Shown piece by piece: positions 21,548 to 33,014 of a stretch of DNA of 64,000 nucleotides. The translations under genes and the position numbers were made by a program. The stretch is from Galeruca laticollis (taxonomy: Eukaryota > Arthropoda > Insecta > Coleoptera > Chrysomelidae). The DNA is taken from contig OY998177.1 of the NCBI GenBank assembly GCA_963921935.1, forward strand, positions 101,547,015-101,611,014, written 5' to 3'. The stretch's first letter is position 1. Every line of letters starts with the position of its first letter. Under the pieces are notes generated by a model. The model was not told where the DNA came from. It ran no database searches and saw only the letters and a list, made by a program, of their open reading frames with translations.

Positions 21548-22335
21548 TACAAGTGGAGTGTGAATAATACGAAATTACTAATAGATTGTTATGTCAAATA
21601 TAGAAAACGACTAGGAACTTTCGATATAAGAAATGTAAAAATGATGTGGCAGAGAATAGCAAATGATCTACGTAAATTGAATGTTATTGTACCTGCAAGC
21701 AATTGTCACAATAGATGGAAAGTCCTAGAAAGGAATTATAAAAAATTTGTCGACAACCAAAATAAAACAGGTGACCAATAGTTGTTTTTTTGCACATAAA
21801 CCATTTAAATTAATAACAATGTGTTGCAACATATGAATTCTCAATACATCCATATATACATGTTTAATGCGATTTCTTTTCTATTTAGGTAGAGGTCGCA
21901 AATTTTTTGAATACCAACTGGAAACATATTTGGTAAAAAAAAACAATATTCATCCACAAGTTTACCTATTCAGTGATACAGTGGATTATTCATGAGAAGG
22001 ACATGAGAGAACCAAGGAAATCAATATTGAAGAAGAGACAAAAGGAAACAATAGTCACAGAGGAAAAATAGAAAATAGTATTGAACTGTGCAAAACACCA
22101 ACTAAAGTCCTTTCACCACAACCAACTCCAACATCAGTTACAAACACTAAACGTAGAATCAATAGATGATTGACAAATATAGAAAATTTAAGACTTGACA
22201 GGAAAATGTATTATAAATCAAAATTGGAGATTGGAAGGGAAAAACTCAAAGAAATAAACAAATTATTTGAAGAACGAAATGAAATTCTGAGAAATTGTAG
22301 ATGTAACTGCCAGTGCAGCATTGTTGCCAACTAAT
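21548..22335 (+). pseudogene. Harbinger H1 Myb/SANT-like DNA-binding protein
   Basis: First exon reads WSVNNTKLLIDCYVKYRK, WQRIANDLRKLN and CHNRWKVLERNYKKFVDNQN, the tryptophan-spaced trihelix of Myb/SANT-like proteins encoded by PIF/Harbinger transposons. It ends with CAGGTGACC (donor near 21775). A 113-bp intron ends with TATTTAG (near 21889), and exon 2 continues RGRKFFEYQLE. Stops occur near 21993 and 22166 before a basic coiled-coil end (KMYYKSKLEIGREKLKEINK). This partner protein imports the transposase into the nucleus and binds the transposon ends. It is convergent with the transposase gene. Confidence 0.8.
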
Positions 22336-22617
22336 ATAGGTGATGAGAATGTTTTTGTTGTGAATTTAGAATTTGAGGATTGTTTTTGTAGATTATGTTT
22401 TTCTTTATGTATTCGTAACCTTCTAATGTGATAGAATTTGTTGTTTTTGTTTTGTTTACTTATCAGTTAGCCATTAGTTAAAGAAGACTGATTTGTTTCA
22501 AGAATATATTTTATTTTGGTTTAGGAAATTACATTATTCATTTAAATAACACTGTATCAGGACAAAACTTTATTTTGACATAGGAAATTAGATTATTTAC
22601 ACACGTGTTCACATTAG

Positions 22618-23825
22618 TAATGAATTAGCCACTCTATCTCCAATTACAGCAACACATGTATCAACTTCAACTTCGTCATCTTCAGCTACATTCTCTTCGT
22701 CTACATGAACATTAATATTTGGCATCGCTGGATCAACATTTGCAAGAAACTCATCATCTCTTGCTATATTGTGCAACACACAAGCTACCCTTATGAAGTA
22801 TGCAATGAACGGTATACCTTCTAGCTTGACATGATACAGTTGTCGGAACTTCTGGTTTAAAATACCAAAACAGTGTTGAATAACGTATCTATTTTTTGCT
22901 TTTTGCCTTCGTGTTAAGTTTCCTCATCTTTGTATGGTGTCAATAGGTTATTTTGCAAGGGATAGCCACTGTCCCCTTATAGAAAATACATGCCACATTT
23001 TTCTTCTAAATTTCTATTTAACGGGGAGTTCCTGAATACCCGACTCTTTTATTTTCACTTACAGAAAAAATTTGTATTAAAATTTATAAGTACCTGTAGC
23101 GAATAAAATCCCTTCCGGTTTATATATGAGTCTGGATCAGTTGCAGGCTTATCTATTTAAATGTGGCATCCATCTATAGCACCTATGACATTGGGAAATC
23201 CATTTTCTCTAAAATGTGCTTCAGCAATACGTTTCTCATTCTTATTTGTCCATTTCATAATTTGTGGTGATGAATTGCTCAAAAATAAGGTAAGACGTCT
23301 TACAACTCTATTGACTGAGCTAATTGTTATATTAAAGCGATCACCTACATCTCGAAAACTTGCAGTTTGATGCCCTATAAACCATAAATAAATCAACACC
23401 TAAAACAGAACAAAGTACAGAACTTCACTCAGGCTATTCATAAAACAAAATTAATTCTTTGTATACGGGTATTGAGTAACTATAATAAGTACAAACCTGA
23501 TGTAAAGCCTAAATGTTTCCATACTGACCCATCTGTATGTGATAATATGGACTGGTTTCATACCTTTCACTAATATTTTCAACAATATTTCAAGATAATC
23601 TTCAATGTTCAAGGAACAATGCTTGAGAGTATTGATGTACTGTCTCTTCTAAAATAAATTTTAATATATATTGTAATTATTCTAATTCTACCCACAGAAT
23701 TCATGTGACAAGAAGATTCAATTTCTTACCTAAATAATTATCATTTTTATTTTTTCCTTCATTTATGATAATTTCCAGTTCTAGGTCACTATCATTGGCG
23801 AAGATCGCTTCCACAAAATTCAACT
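22618..23825 (-). pseudogene. Harbinger H1 transposase (DDE_Tnp_4 / HARBI1-like)
   Basis: Several minus-strand exons: 23733-23825 (EAIFANDSDLELEIII), 23499-23650 (region with MKPVHIITYRW), and 23157-23399 (GHQTASFRDVGDRFNITISS, ending AIDGCH with the first catalytic Asp). That exon runs on through a stop into DPDSYINRKGFYSLQ, with a donor near 23092. The next exon (22618-22985) begins GDSGYPLQNNLLTPY, the second catalytic Asp block. A frameshift follows, then QHCFGILNQKFRQLYHVKLE with the final acidic region, and a stop at 22618. One stop replaces a residue right after AIDGCHI. It would cut and join the transposon ends; this copy is inactive. Confidence 0.85.
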
Positions 23826-24080
23826 ATAAACAAATCAAGTCAACTAACCTAAAACTAAACATGGATAAATGGACTGCGCAAGTCAGTTCCCTTCATACCT
23901 GTTTTTAGTCAAGTATCGAAATCATCGTTCTTGAAACGATTCCATAACGATACCAAATCGGGTTGGAACAAAACAGGTGTGGTTCGCTAAACGGTTCTCT
24001 CGTGGTTGGAACGCATTTTTGCTATTGCACATGCGTGTCACCGTTACAAGAACGGTTTTTTGATATGTTGGAGCAAACCT

Positions 24081-25917
24081 ATAAACTTTATCTTCACCAT
24101 TTGTAAAAATAATTGTGAAAATAACTTTGCTAGCTGTAAAAGTTTTTATCTCTCTTTAAGAACTTCCAATTTTATTCAGCCAGTGGATTAATCGATCATA
24201 ATTCGTTTGTTCAGTTTTCAACGTCTGAAATTTAAAATGCTACGATATGATATTACTACCTTACGTAATTTTCATAGTAATTGTGGTGACAAATTTCAGA
24301 TGTTTGGAAAAGTATTGAAAGTTCTTTGATGGTTTTGAGGTTATTAACAGATTGCTGCAATGTATTTGCCAAAGCTTTATTTTTTTGGCTCTATATAATC
24401 GTTTTTTCCAATAGCTGTTTGTTTTTTGTTATTTTCAAACTCTTTAAATGTCAATAGTTGGTATTTGAGTGAAATTGATTGATGCAGGTTGGTAGAAGAA
24501 CAATTTAAAAAAAATCACAACTACCTCAAAAATTTTATCGTCGTCGCTTCGTTTTCAAATATTGATTTCTGAATAAATTTGTAGCATGTTTCTCTCGTAT
24601 TTTCCGACATCTGACGCTGGTATTAACTATTGACACAAATTGAAATGCGAATGTTACACCGATAGATAATTTTGTTTTTTAGAGAATTTCATGGAATTAA
24701 AATTTCATCAGACATTCGATACATATTACACAGTTAAAAATAATTCAAAAAATATTTCCTGCCCAATCTCAATATAATAACATTTGATCATATACAGGAT
24801 TAGTTTCAAATACGAGGACATTTGATATGCAAAAAAAAGTCTGTATTTTTTCTAATAAACGAAGAAAGAAAAAAAAATGAATTCAACTATAATAACTATA
24901 TTTCATACAATTGTAACGCCAGGAGATAATGCTGTCAACCCTCGTTAGGTAGCTCAACTTATAAGAGCTATAGCCGGAACTCTATAGATTCTCAGGGGTG
25001 AATCTTCGCCTCAATTGGAATTAAAGAACACCATCATCCTCGGGAATAAAGGTAAAGAAAAGATCTCATGGGCGACACCTTATTTTTAATTAACCTCTGA
25101 ATAAGTAAACAGAGTATGAATTCACACTTTTTAACAGATCATTTATAAGTTTATAAGGCCTCTCAACTAATGAAGATCGTAATCTAAACTGCCCGAAAAC
25201 TCCACCGATTTATTTGTAAAAATCACATATTTTATATGGTATCATCACTAAACGTTTCATAGGACTGTCTTAGAAAAACTATTTTTATGTTAGAAATAGG
25301 GACGTCTATCCAGTACCATGACCACTGCTAGACTCTCTATTTTTTAGGTAAAAATTACCGGCTTGTCGAACGACGCTAAAATAATTCATTATTATTGGAG
25401 GCCTAAAGCCTAAAGCCTTGACCGTTACAATTTTCTAGAATATTCGCTTGGTGCCAGGCGCAAAAAATGTTTATGCTGAACACCTGCATGAATTTTTAAT
25501 ATCGACAAAAAATACAGACTTTGTCTGTGACTGAAGTGAAAAAAAGTTAAAAATATGAATTGTTTTATTATATGAACGCAGAAAAGTGATGTTTTAAAAT
25601 AATGATTTGTTGAAAAGAGAGTAGAAAAAGAGTTTTGAAAATAACTTATCTGGAATTTAATATTAGAAAATAATGCTAAAAATAACGATAGATGATCTAT
25701 CATTACACAATGTTTTTGCGTATGGCTAGCCAAGAATTATGTCTAACCAAGAATGGCCTGACTTCTACAAAATTACAACATGGGTGCTCATGCACAAGCC
25801 ATGATGAGCAAACAGAGCTATTATCTGTAACAAATTCCATACTACAAACAATCACCAAAATACGATTTCCAGAAGCGAAAGAAAATTAGACTTAAATTTT
25901 AATGAGACCTTTCCTCT
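24081..25917. other. AT-rich DNA, nothing recognised
   Basis: No credible coding frame or repeat. The part from about 25400 may be downstream sequence of the Bel-Pao element, but no LTR pair was found. Confidence 0.4.
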
Positions 25918-26345
25918 TCAGTTTATTGACTGGGTAGAGGACACAGTTCAATATCTCGGCGCATATACTCGTACGTACCATTCCTGGTCCGTACCTTGAC
26001 AATTCGAACAATCCCATCCTTTCCAGGTTACAAAGTTTCTATGACCGCCAAAGGCCAATATAAATACGGGATAGATTCGTGCATTATTACGACTACCATA
26101 CTTTACAGGATTTGATTTGGTCTTCCATTTTAAGCGTGATTGCATGTAGGACAAATATTTATAATGCCATATCTTCCAATAATGTTGGATTATAATATAT
26201 AACAATTGATATCTTTTAAAACGGCTCATAATTTATAAAACTACATCAGGAGCCGGTAAAGACATTATTGATTCTACACATAAAAAATGCGATGGGGTCA
26301 AAGCGATAGGATTTTCAGGGTCGTTATGTAACCTTCCCAATCTCC
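25918..26345 (-). pseudogene. Bel-Pao integrase C-terminal region
   Basis: Reads NDPENPIALTPSHFL, then IMSLPAPDVVL, RYQLLYIIIQHYWKIWHYKY and LSYMQSRLKWKTKSNPVKYG. After a frameshift it reads PGKDGIVRIVKVRTRNGTY. This is the conserved C-terminal domain of Bel-Pao integrases, where the typical wording is a tryptophan-rich linker then the PGKDG motif. Stops occur near 26240 and in the frame-shifted segment. It shows that the element once extended through the end of pol. Confidence 0.8.
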
Positions 26346-26349
26346 TCCT

Positions 26350-27590
26350 ACCAAATCGAAAGGAGGTTACATGTAACTCCAGTTTTCCCGGTGTCAACCA
26401 TTAGGGCCTTCGGCTCACGCAGAACGATGGCTGGGCGTGAGTACAAAATTTACCAGCAAATATTTCAATATCTATGGGCGCCAGCGAAGTTTAAATGGCC
26501 TTTGGAACTGTTTCCCCCACCCTAAACTAGCAAAGGGTACGTAAGGAAGGAATGAGACTAAACCTTACCTTAAAATTGAGACTTTAATAATCTTATCTAT
26601 TTAACTGCTTTTCCTGAATTGAAATTAGTGCGAAAACCTACCCCTTTACAACCCTTAATATCATTATTAACCCCAAAATATCCTAATATTTACTTGCACA
26701 TATCAGATACAATCAACTTACATGCACAAAGAAAATACAAAGGTAGAAAAATTAGTAAAAGACTCTTTAAACCGCAGCGTACGCCAATATTGGATCCAAC
26801 ACAAGAGCACGCAACGCAAATATGTCTGAGATCGGGTATAAATAATCAATAATAGTGTATAGCCTTAGTGGGCCAAGAACCTGTTAATCGGCATACTATG
26901 TGCAAGCCACTAATTTATAAGCATCTACCTCGTAGAAGCGTAAAGCTATAAAATTATCTGAGTTAGTCTCACTGACCATGGTCAACCAATTAACATTTGC
27001 GTAGTAATTCTGAAGTTCACAAAAGAGTTAAATTACTAATATCCAATATTCCCTCCCTCCCGTATATAATAGTTACACTATATAAGTGAACCGAGAACCA
27101 TTTGTTCTTTCATATAAGTAAAACTAAAACTAATAAAATCCAAACTACCCCCGTATATGATTGTTACGCTATGTAAGTGAACCTAGAACCATTTTTTCTC
27201 TCATATAAGTAAACCTAAAACTAGATTCTTGCTCAACTGTAGGCAAAAAAAACCTTAAAGCTAAATTACATGAGTTACAAATGAAAAGAAAGAAATGAAT
27301 AAAAGAAAACTTAAACGGGATCACAACTCATCCCTTGTAACCATCCTCCTTCCAGGATCTCTAATGGTCATCCAATCCAATTGTATCATACAATGGCGTA
27401 CGAGAAAAACGTAAAGAATTATACACAAATATAGGGGCAAAATAAAAAGAATCACATTACTAATGAATTCCTGAAAATATCCTATAAAAGCAATTCTATA
27501 TTAAAATAAAAAATAAACGGAACGTTACAGTTACTTTGCATACAAAGGGGACGCGAATTTAAGAGACATTCTATTTGTATCAAAATGCGG
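26350..27590. other. unassigned DNA inside the Bel-Pao integrase
   Basis: The integrase catalytic core should lie here, but no matching frame was found on the minus strand. The stretch holds a tandem duplication (27058-27225) and an unrecognised plus-strand 77-residue frame at 26619-26852. It is probably a later insertion of unknown type. Confidence 0.4.
27058..27225. repeat. two-copy tandem repeat, about 93-bp period
   Basis: Two diverged copies, 27058-27132 and 27150-27225, share TAAGTGAACC and GAGAACCATT-like blocks and CATATAAGTAAA. Confidence 0.6.
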
Positions 27591-29640
27591 GTAAATCAGT
27601 CATCATAGGATAGTTAGGCTTGGGATTAAGGCGAAAACAACGATTACATTTCCAAATCAGATTTCTGATGATCTAAGGACTAGATAAAATCCAATAATTT
27701 TTTCTCAAAACATTTTGTAACATATAGGATCCAGCATGTAAGTACAATTTATGGAAATAAACTATCAACAAAATAGTGAAGGGATCGATTTTGGGCAACA
27801 AAATAGGGTGTCTTTGATCAAAAATAGATTGGGAATTTGAGAGTCGTCCACTCTAATTCTCAATATATGGGCTAAAACAGCGTATAGATAATTTTTCACA
27901 ATGATTTTCACAAAGAGATTTATACTCATCCGAAAAATGTTTTCGCTGGACAGAACGAATCAATTCATATTCTGCAGCTTCTAAATCAGATATACGTATG
28001 TGTTTATTGAAAGGCAATTTTTTCAGAAATCCTAATACGTATACTGTGGAATTTAATAGTTTCGACCAAGATGAGAATTTTTCGATTAACGTATAAAGCG
28101 GTGATATTACAGGAACAACAATAACTACAAAATGTTTTACCGAATATTCAGAATCATCGACCTGAACTTCCTGTTCGTTCACCAACCGAATCGGCCAGTA
28201 CGTTGATTCTAACAATAACCATTTGGGCCCAGTAATTCTCGTGGGATGGTTGACTAACGAAGAAGGACACAAACCTCGAGAAGCGCAATCAACGCAATTT
28301 TCCATTCCCCTGGAATAAAACCCGATTTTGAAGAAATAAATTTAATTTCTTCTCTGGGGTGTTTATCCAACTTGAAGTAATCATGGAATTACTTAAAGCA
28401 AAAATCTGATCAATATTATGTCTAAGGGCGTGAGAAAGAAGTTTTGAGAGAAGGAGAGCTCCGCAGAGCTCTAACCGAGGGAGAGTAACTGTAGACATGG
28501 GCGAAACTTTAGATTGAGAGTACAGACCTGTACAATTAACAACCCGGGTGAAAACAATGACTGCATAGCCAGCAGCACTCGCATCTGAAAATCCTACAAA
28601 CGATAATGACGAAATCGGTGGTGATGGCGTGGAATCTCTATTTTGGGAAGAATATGAAATTTGTTTTGAAATTTATTCCAGAGAATTTCTGTTTCTTTGG
28701 GTGCAATACTATTCCAATTAATTTTCTAAATCCAAAGTCTTTTCATAAAAATTTTCAGAAACAGGGTTATAGGAGACAAGAGCCCCAAGGGATCAAACAT
28801 GCGAGCAACAAGTGAGAGAATGTTTCTTTCCGTACAAGGAGACATATAATACATTTCTACCCAAAACTAAAAGTATCATGGTTTTCTTTCCACTGTAGTC
28901 CTAACACCTTAGAAGCTGACTTATCAAATTGTTTGGCTTTAATCAATTGAAGGTGTTCGGGTATTGTCGACAAAACTTCGTCAAAGTTGGACATCAACTT
29001 GACTAATTTAAAACCTATCTTTTGAAATAAATCAACCAACAGAGTGTGTGCACTACAAAACTACTAATAAAATCGTCCATGTACATATCACAGGATATGG
29101 GTAAAATGACGCCAGGATAATTTTGAGATTCGTTCTTACATAATTAATTGTCTTACTACACTAAGACTTGAGTATGGCGGGGACTTCACTCCAAAAATTG
29201 AAGTATTTAACTGAAATATCGAAATGGGATCATTTGTGTCGAATCTCCGCAAAAATGCACAATAAGGTTCAACGACTCTAATCTGCCTATACATTTGTTA
29301 TAAGTCCGCAACAACTGCTACTGGAAGAAGACGAGAGTTCAACAAAATGGTAGTAGGATTATTTTGTAACTTTGGACCTTTGTGAAGTATATCATTTAGT
29401 GAGGGACCTCCACTTAACTCATGTGTCTGTGGTATAGATAGTCTTGCAATATATCACTATAAACTGTTCTGGATTTTTAGCAAGGCGATTTTCTAGTGAC
29501 AACAATCTATTTTTGGCAAGTATAAATTTAGGATCATCTTGGAAAGAAAGGATACTGTGCATCTACCATCTGGATCTCTGGATCCATTTTCAACAAACAA
29601 ATTTCCACAATTTTCATCCTCTGATGAACTAGGAATAGGG
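27591..29640 (-). pseudogene. Bel-Pao reverse transcriptase, RNase H and integrase N-terminus
   Basis: RT begins around 29640: LSGGPSLNDILHKGPKLQNN near 29400, then AVVADL with a stop at motif A near 29310, then DTNDPISIFQLNTSIFGVKS. The catalytic YMDDFISSF lies near 29072-29083, and KVLGLQWKENHDTFSF follows. RNase H starts with VTLPRLELCGALLLSKLL (28490). The integrase N-terminus reads NCVDCASRGLCPSSLV and ISDLEAAEYELIRSVQRKHF. After a stop come HPILLPK, LYLHAG and a CNRCF zinc-binding pair (27620-27840). At least six stops or frameshifts are present, and the integrase core is absent. Confidence 0.82.
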
Positions 29641-29953
29641 AAAAAATCTTCTAGCACATTTTTCCGACATAGGAGTATAGATTCATCAAAGGGTTACAAA
29701 AAAATGTAAGATATGTGGTTAAGGTCTTCTCAATGTTCAAAGTTTGTATCTCCACGTTTTCCACATCCCACAACACAACAAAAATCAGGCAGTTTCACAT
29801 TAAGCTATTATAGAAATTATCAAAATACCTACGTGTTTAAGTGTTTTAAACAAGCGTTGTACAATGACAGCTGTGTATGCCCCTCAAACGCCATGTTCAC
29901 ATTTCAGTGACAGTTTGATTTAGTGTTCTATTGTTTTCCATTTTCTTCTTTTT

Positions 29954-30700
29954 TTATGTGCCACTTATGATTTCAAAATTAGGTTGAGCAGAGCCCATCA
30001 CAACATAACCTGAAACGGTTCCAATAACTGAAGGTGAACCTTCGGACGACATTATTTTATTTCCAAAAATGATGTTGGAAAACATCGATACCCCCAAAAT
30101 ACCATCTATTTTCCCAGGTAAATAAAAATAGGGATCAGCTGAAATTAGTGCATCTATATTGGGAATACATTTTCTAACAACCAGTTGATCTGGCAAATCA
30201 TTGGTGATTTTATCTATTAGCATAACTTCTATAGGATATTGTATTTTTGGATCAAAATGGGAAAATATAAGAATATTTGTTTTTCCTACTATGGGCTCTT
30301 CAGAACCTCCTATACCGGAGACTTTTAAATTCAATTTTCAGTAGATTAAACTTAATTTTCAGGCACAGTTAATTGTAATCAAATTGACAGAAGATCCACT
30401 ATCTAACAAAAATAGAATTTTTTGCTCTTTACCCCATATATCTACAATTTTAAAAAGACTAACCGGACGTACTTGGGATTCATTTGAAACACTTTCCAAA
30501 TGTTGAACATGTAAATTCGATGGCCCTTCTGACGAACCAGAGGAAGAGCCCAAGCTAGTAGAGGGGACATTATCATTATATGGATCTGGAGTTGGTTTAT
30601 GCAACAGGGAATGATGGCGAGCTTTACATTTGTTACAGGAGAATTTTGACGGACAATTCGATACACCATGTTTTGAAGAAAAGCTATTTAAACATAAATA
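29954..30700 (-). pseudogene. Bel-Pao zinc knuckle and aspartic protease
   Basis: Starts with a Gag-type knuckle (NCPSKFSCNKCKARHHSLLH, 30600-30660). It continues into the protease with FLLDSGSSVNLIT (catalytic Asp in DSG, near 30390). After a frameshift near 30350 comes SGIGGSEEP and the Pao-type segment NIDALISADPYF, GKIDGILGVSMFSNIIFG (29954-30334). Retroviral-type aspartic proteases cut the Gag-Pol precursor. The frame breaks at 30345-30360 and after 29954. Confidence 0.85.
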
Positions 30701-30815
30701 TTTATCTTTTATTAATTCAAATCTTGATTCAAATGGAAGTCCTAAGAAATATCTACAAACTTTGATGAAATTCGAGCTTTTATCACAAATAATACAAGTT
30801 ACCTAGTAATAATTA

Positions 30816-31744
30816 TTATTCGGTTCCCGCAAATGAAATGATTGGAAAAACAAAACTCCTTTTAGAATTCCGGACTCTATCATTTTTATTAAAAGTTTTA
30901 CTACGCTGGCGCAAAAAATTCACAAACGCATTATAAGCGAGCAATTCAACTTTATTTCTAATCAAATTAACTGAATCTATGTTTTCCTGAGGCAATTTCA
31001 ACATAGCTAAATAAATCAAAATGTGATCGTCTAAATTTTCAAGATTTATTCTTTCTAAGGAGATATTAGTGTCAAGTTTTTCCAAAAAAGCTTCTAAATT
31101 TGATGCACTATTCGTGTTTAAATAACAAAAATTTACAATTCGATCCATGTAATGTTTAAACAATTTTTTTTTATCATTATATATTTCTATAAGAATGTTC
31201 CAAATAAGGTCATAATTATCTGGAATGGGATCTATACAGCTACAACTTTTCAGTGCTTTCCCTGACATACAACTTAACAAATGTTGCAATTTATCTGCTT
31301 TCGAATATTCTATTTTAGTATGCACAAATTGTTTGAAATTTTCATAAAAAATACGCCATAGGAAAAAATCTTCACCATCGAACTTCACCAACTCAAATTT
31401 GGGCATTTTAATGAGAGATTCAATAATATTTGCATTATTATTGGAAACAACAGGTTTTTCCAATAACAAAGCAGCTAAAAATTCAATATTAAAATAAATA
31501 TCATAAAACGCATCTAAATGGCTCTTATAATCAATCTCAGCATCTGGGTTAATTTCTTGCTTTAGAACAACTATATCTTGTACCATTTCCTCATAATCTA
31601 AATGCGTTTTTTCAAATGTACTATACCTAACTGAAAAGTTTCTAGAGCCTGACCTGCGTCAAAACACACCTGAATTCTTCGTAAAATGTTTTCACGTTTT
31701 GCTAGGAATCTATCTAATTTTATTTTGTTTGGATTTTTAGGCAT
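30816..31744 (-). pseudogene. Bel-Pao Gag (DUF1759 type)
   Basis: ATG at 31744 starts a frame with LDRFLAKRENILRRIQVCFD, typical of Bel-Pao Gag N-termini. A frameshift near 31600 moves it into the open frame from 31586. That frame carries MPKFELVKFDGEDFFLWRIF, LQHLLSCMSGKALKSC and LEAFLEKLDTNISLERI, the DUF1759/DUF1758-associated capsid region. It ends at 30816 at a frameshift before the zinc knuckle. Gag forms the particle that packages the element RNA. Confidence 0.82.
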
Positions 31745-31755
31745 ATTTACAGAAG

Positions 31756-31769
31756 ATAAACGCTTAAAT
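31756..31769. repeat. target-site duplication of the RTE LINE (left)
   Basis: ATAAACGCTTAAAT, identical to 35903-35916. It lies just upstream of the Bel-Pao Gag start codon on the minus strand. Confidence 0.85.
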
Positions 31770-32217
31770 CAAAAGTTCGGTCCTGCATCTAATGTGGAAA
31801 GAATACAGTTAAATCGAGGGAGCGATAATATCAAATTGTGATTAAAGTTAGAAACTGTAATTCACAAAAAGTACAAAAATATCTTGTGTAAGTGTAAACT
31901 ATCACATATAATTGGTGAGTATTCTCCAAATATTGAGACAATAGGAAAATCTGTCATAAAACAATCCAACATTATTAAATTCGAAATCTAAATTGTGTTA
32001 ATTACCAGCAAAAAACAAAAGCGATAAGCGAAGATCGTTCACCAGAATACGAGTACTTGTTTAAAAATACAGTCCCGGACTGACTTCAAAAAGGAAATTA
32101 ATTTATTATAACGCAGCGAGACGAGTTCAGCCAGCCCGGGTGAGTGTTGGAAGCTGAACTGAGTAGGTGACTGACGAAACTTGACGGGACGCGGAACTCG
32201 TTAAGGTGCGTTAAGAA

Positions 32218-32913
32218 ATGAACATCGATAAATACGATATGGAAGAAATTAAAGGAATGTTCTCGCAGATAAAAGATAGTCTTCGGAATATGGGAGAAAA
32301 AATAGACAGAAATGCATGTATTATAATGGAATTGAAACAGGAACATCATAAGCTGAAAGAAATAATCGCCGAGCAAGAAGAAAGATTAGACTACGTAGAA
32401 AGGGAAATAAGGCGCAATAACATAGTAATTCAAGGAATTGAAGATAAGGAGAATGAGAGCCAACAAGAAATAAAGGAAACAGTCCAGAAAATAATGAGAA
32501 AAATAGAGGTAGAAGTAGACCCAGAAAAAGATCTGATAGAATTCGGCAGGATCGGAACTTTTGGAAGAAACAAAAGTAGACCAATTATAGTTAAAATCAA
32601 AAATTGGAGTAAAAAATTAGAAATTATGAAACAAGGTAAAAAGCTAAAAGGTACCAATATTTGGATTAATGACGACTACTCGAAAAAAGTCCAAAGAGAA
32701 AGAAAAATTTTACTGCCTCAGGTAAAAATAGCCAGAGAACAAGGACACAACGCAGTACTTAACTTTAATAAATTAATTATAAACAACAGAGTTTATGGAG
32801 CAGATGCATTTGAGGATGAAAAGCGAAAAGAAAATGATGATAAGAAACGTAGAGCAACCGATCGTTCGCCGGAACATGGAGGAGGCAACAAAGAGAAGAA
32901 GTCAAAAAACTAG
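32218..32913 (+). CDS. RTE LINE ORF1 coiled-coil protein
   Basis: Intact frame of 231 residues. Residues 5-75 form a long charged coiled coil (LKQEHHKLKEIIAEQEERLD, with YVEREIRRNNIVIQGIED). Residues 75-190 look like the RRM-like region of ORF1 proteins (RKILLPQVKIAREQGH). The tail is lysine/arginine-rich. Such proteins bind element RNA. No zinc finger. The stop is 42 bp before the first methionine of the ORF2 frame. Confidence 0.75.
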   Translation: MNIDKYDMEEIKGMFSQIKDSLRNMGEKIDRNACIIMELKQEHHKLKEIIAEQEERLDYVEREIRRNNIVIQGIEDKENESQQEIKETVQKIMRKIEVEVDPEKDLIEFGRIGTFGRNKSRPIIVKIKNWSKKLEIMKQGKKLKGTNIWINDDYSKKVQRERKILLPQVKIAREQGHNAVLNFNKLIINNRVYGADAFEDEKRKENDDKKRRATDRSPEHGGGNKEKKSKN

Positions 32914-33014
32914 TAGCTAAAGAAAATACGATATATACAATTGAAGACAATGCAATGAAATGGATAATGAGTAGGGGTAAAAATAAGAGAAGTAAACGCA
33001 AGAGTTTAGTGAGA

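Larger units (their letters stand above)
16160..24080. mobile_element. PIF/Harbinger transposon H1, split by a Penelope insertion
   Basis: Inverted ends start AGGTTTGTTCCAAC (16160) and finish as GTTGGAGCAAACCT (24080). Further related blocks of CGTTCTT and GGTTGGAAC lie inside both ends. The element carries the usual two convergent genes, a Myb/SANT protein on plus and a DDE transposase on minus. ATAAA directly abuts both ends; Harbinger usually duplicates 3 bp, so this may be coincidence. The Penelope insertion (16502-21426) lies just inside the left end. Without it the transposon is about 3.0 kb. Confidence 0.82.
25918..31744 (-). mobile_element. Bel-Pao LTR retrotransposon, decayed
   Basis: Minus strand, order Gag, zinc knuckle, aspartic protease, RT, RNase H, integrase. 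I could not pair any LTRs. The leader upstream of Gag is interrupted by an RTE LINE (31770-35902), so the original 5' end lies beyond 35917. The middle of integrase is missing or replaced (about 26350-27590). Confidence 0.82.

Noticed and set aside
32321..32657. Minus-strand frames opposite RTE ORF1, and similar ones at 33709-34957
   Set aside because: Shadows of the plus-strand LINE coding regions; hydrophobic composition from antisense of lysine-rich codons.
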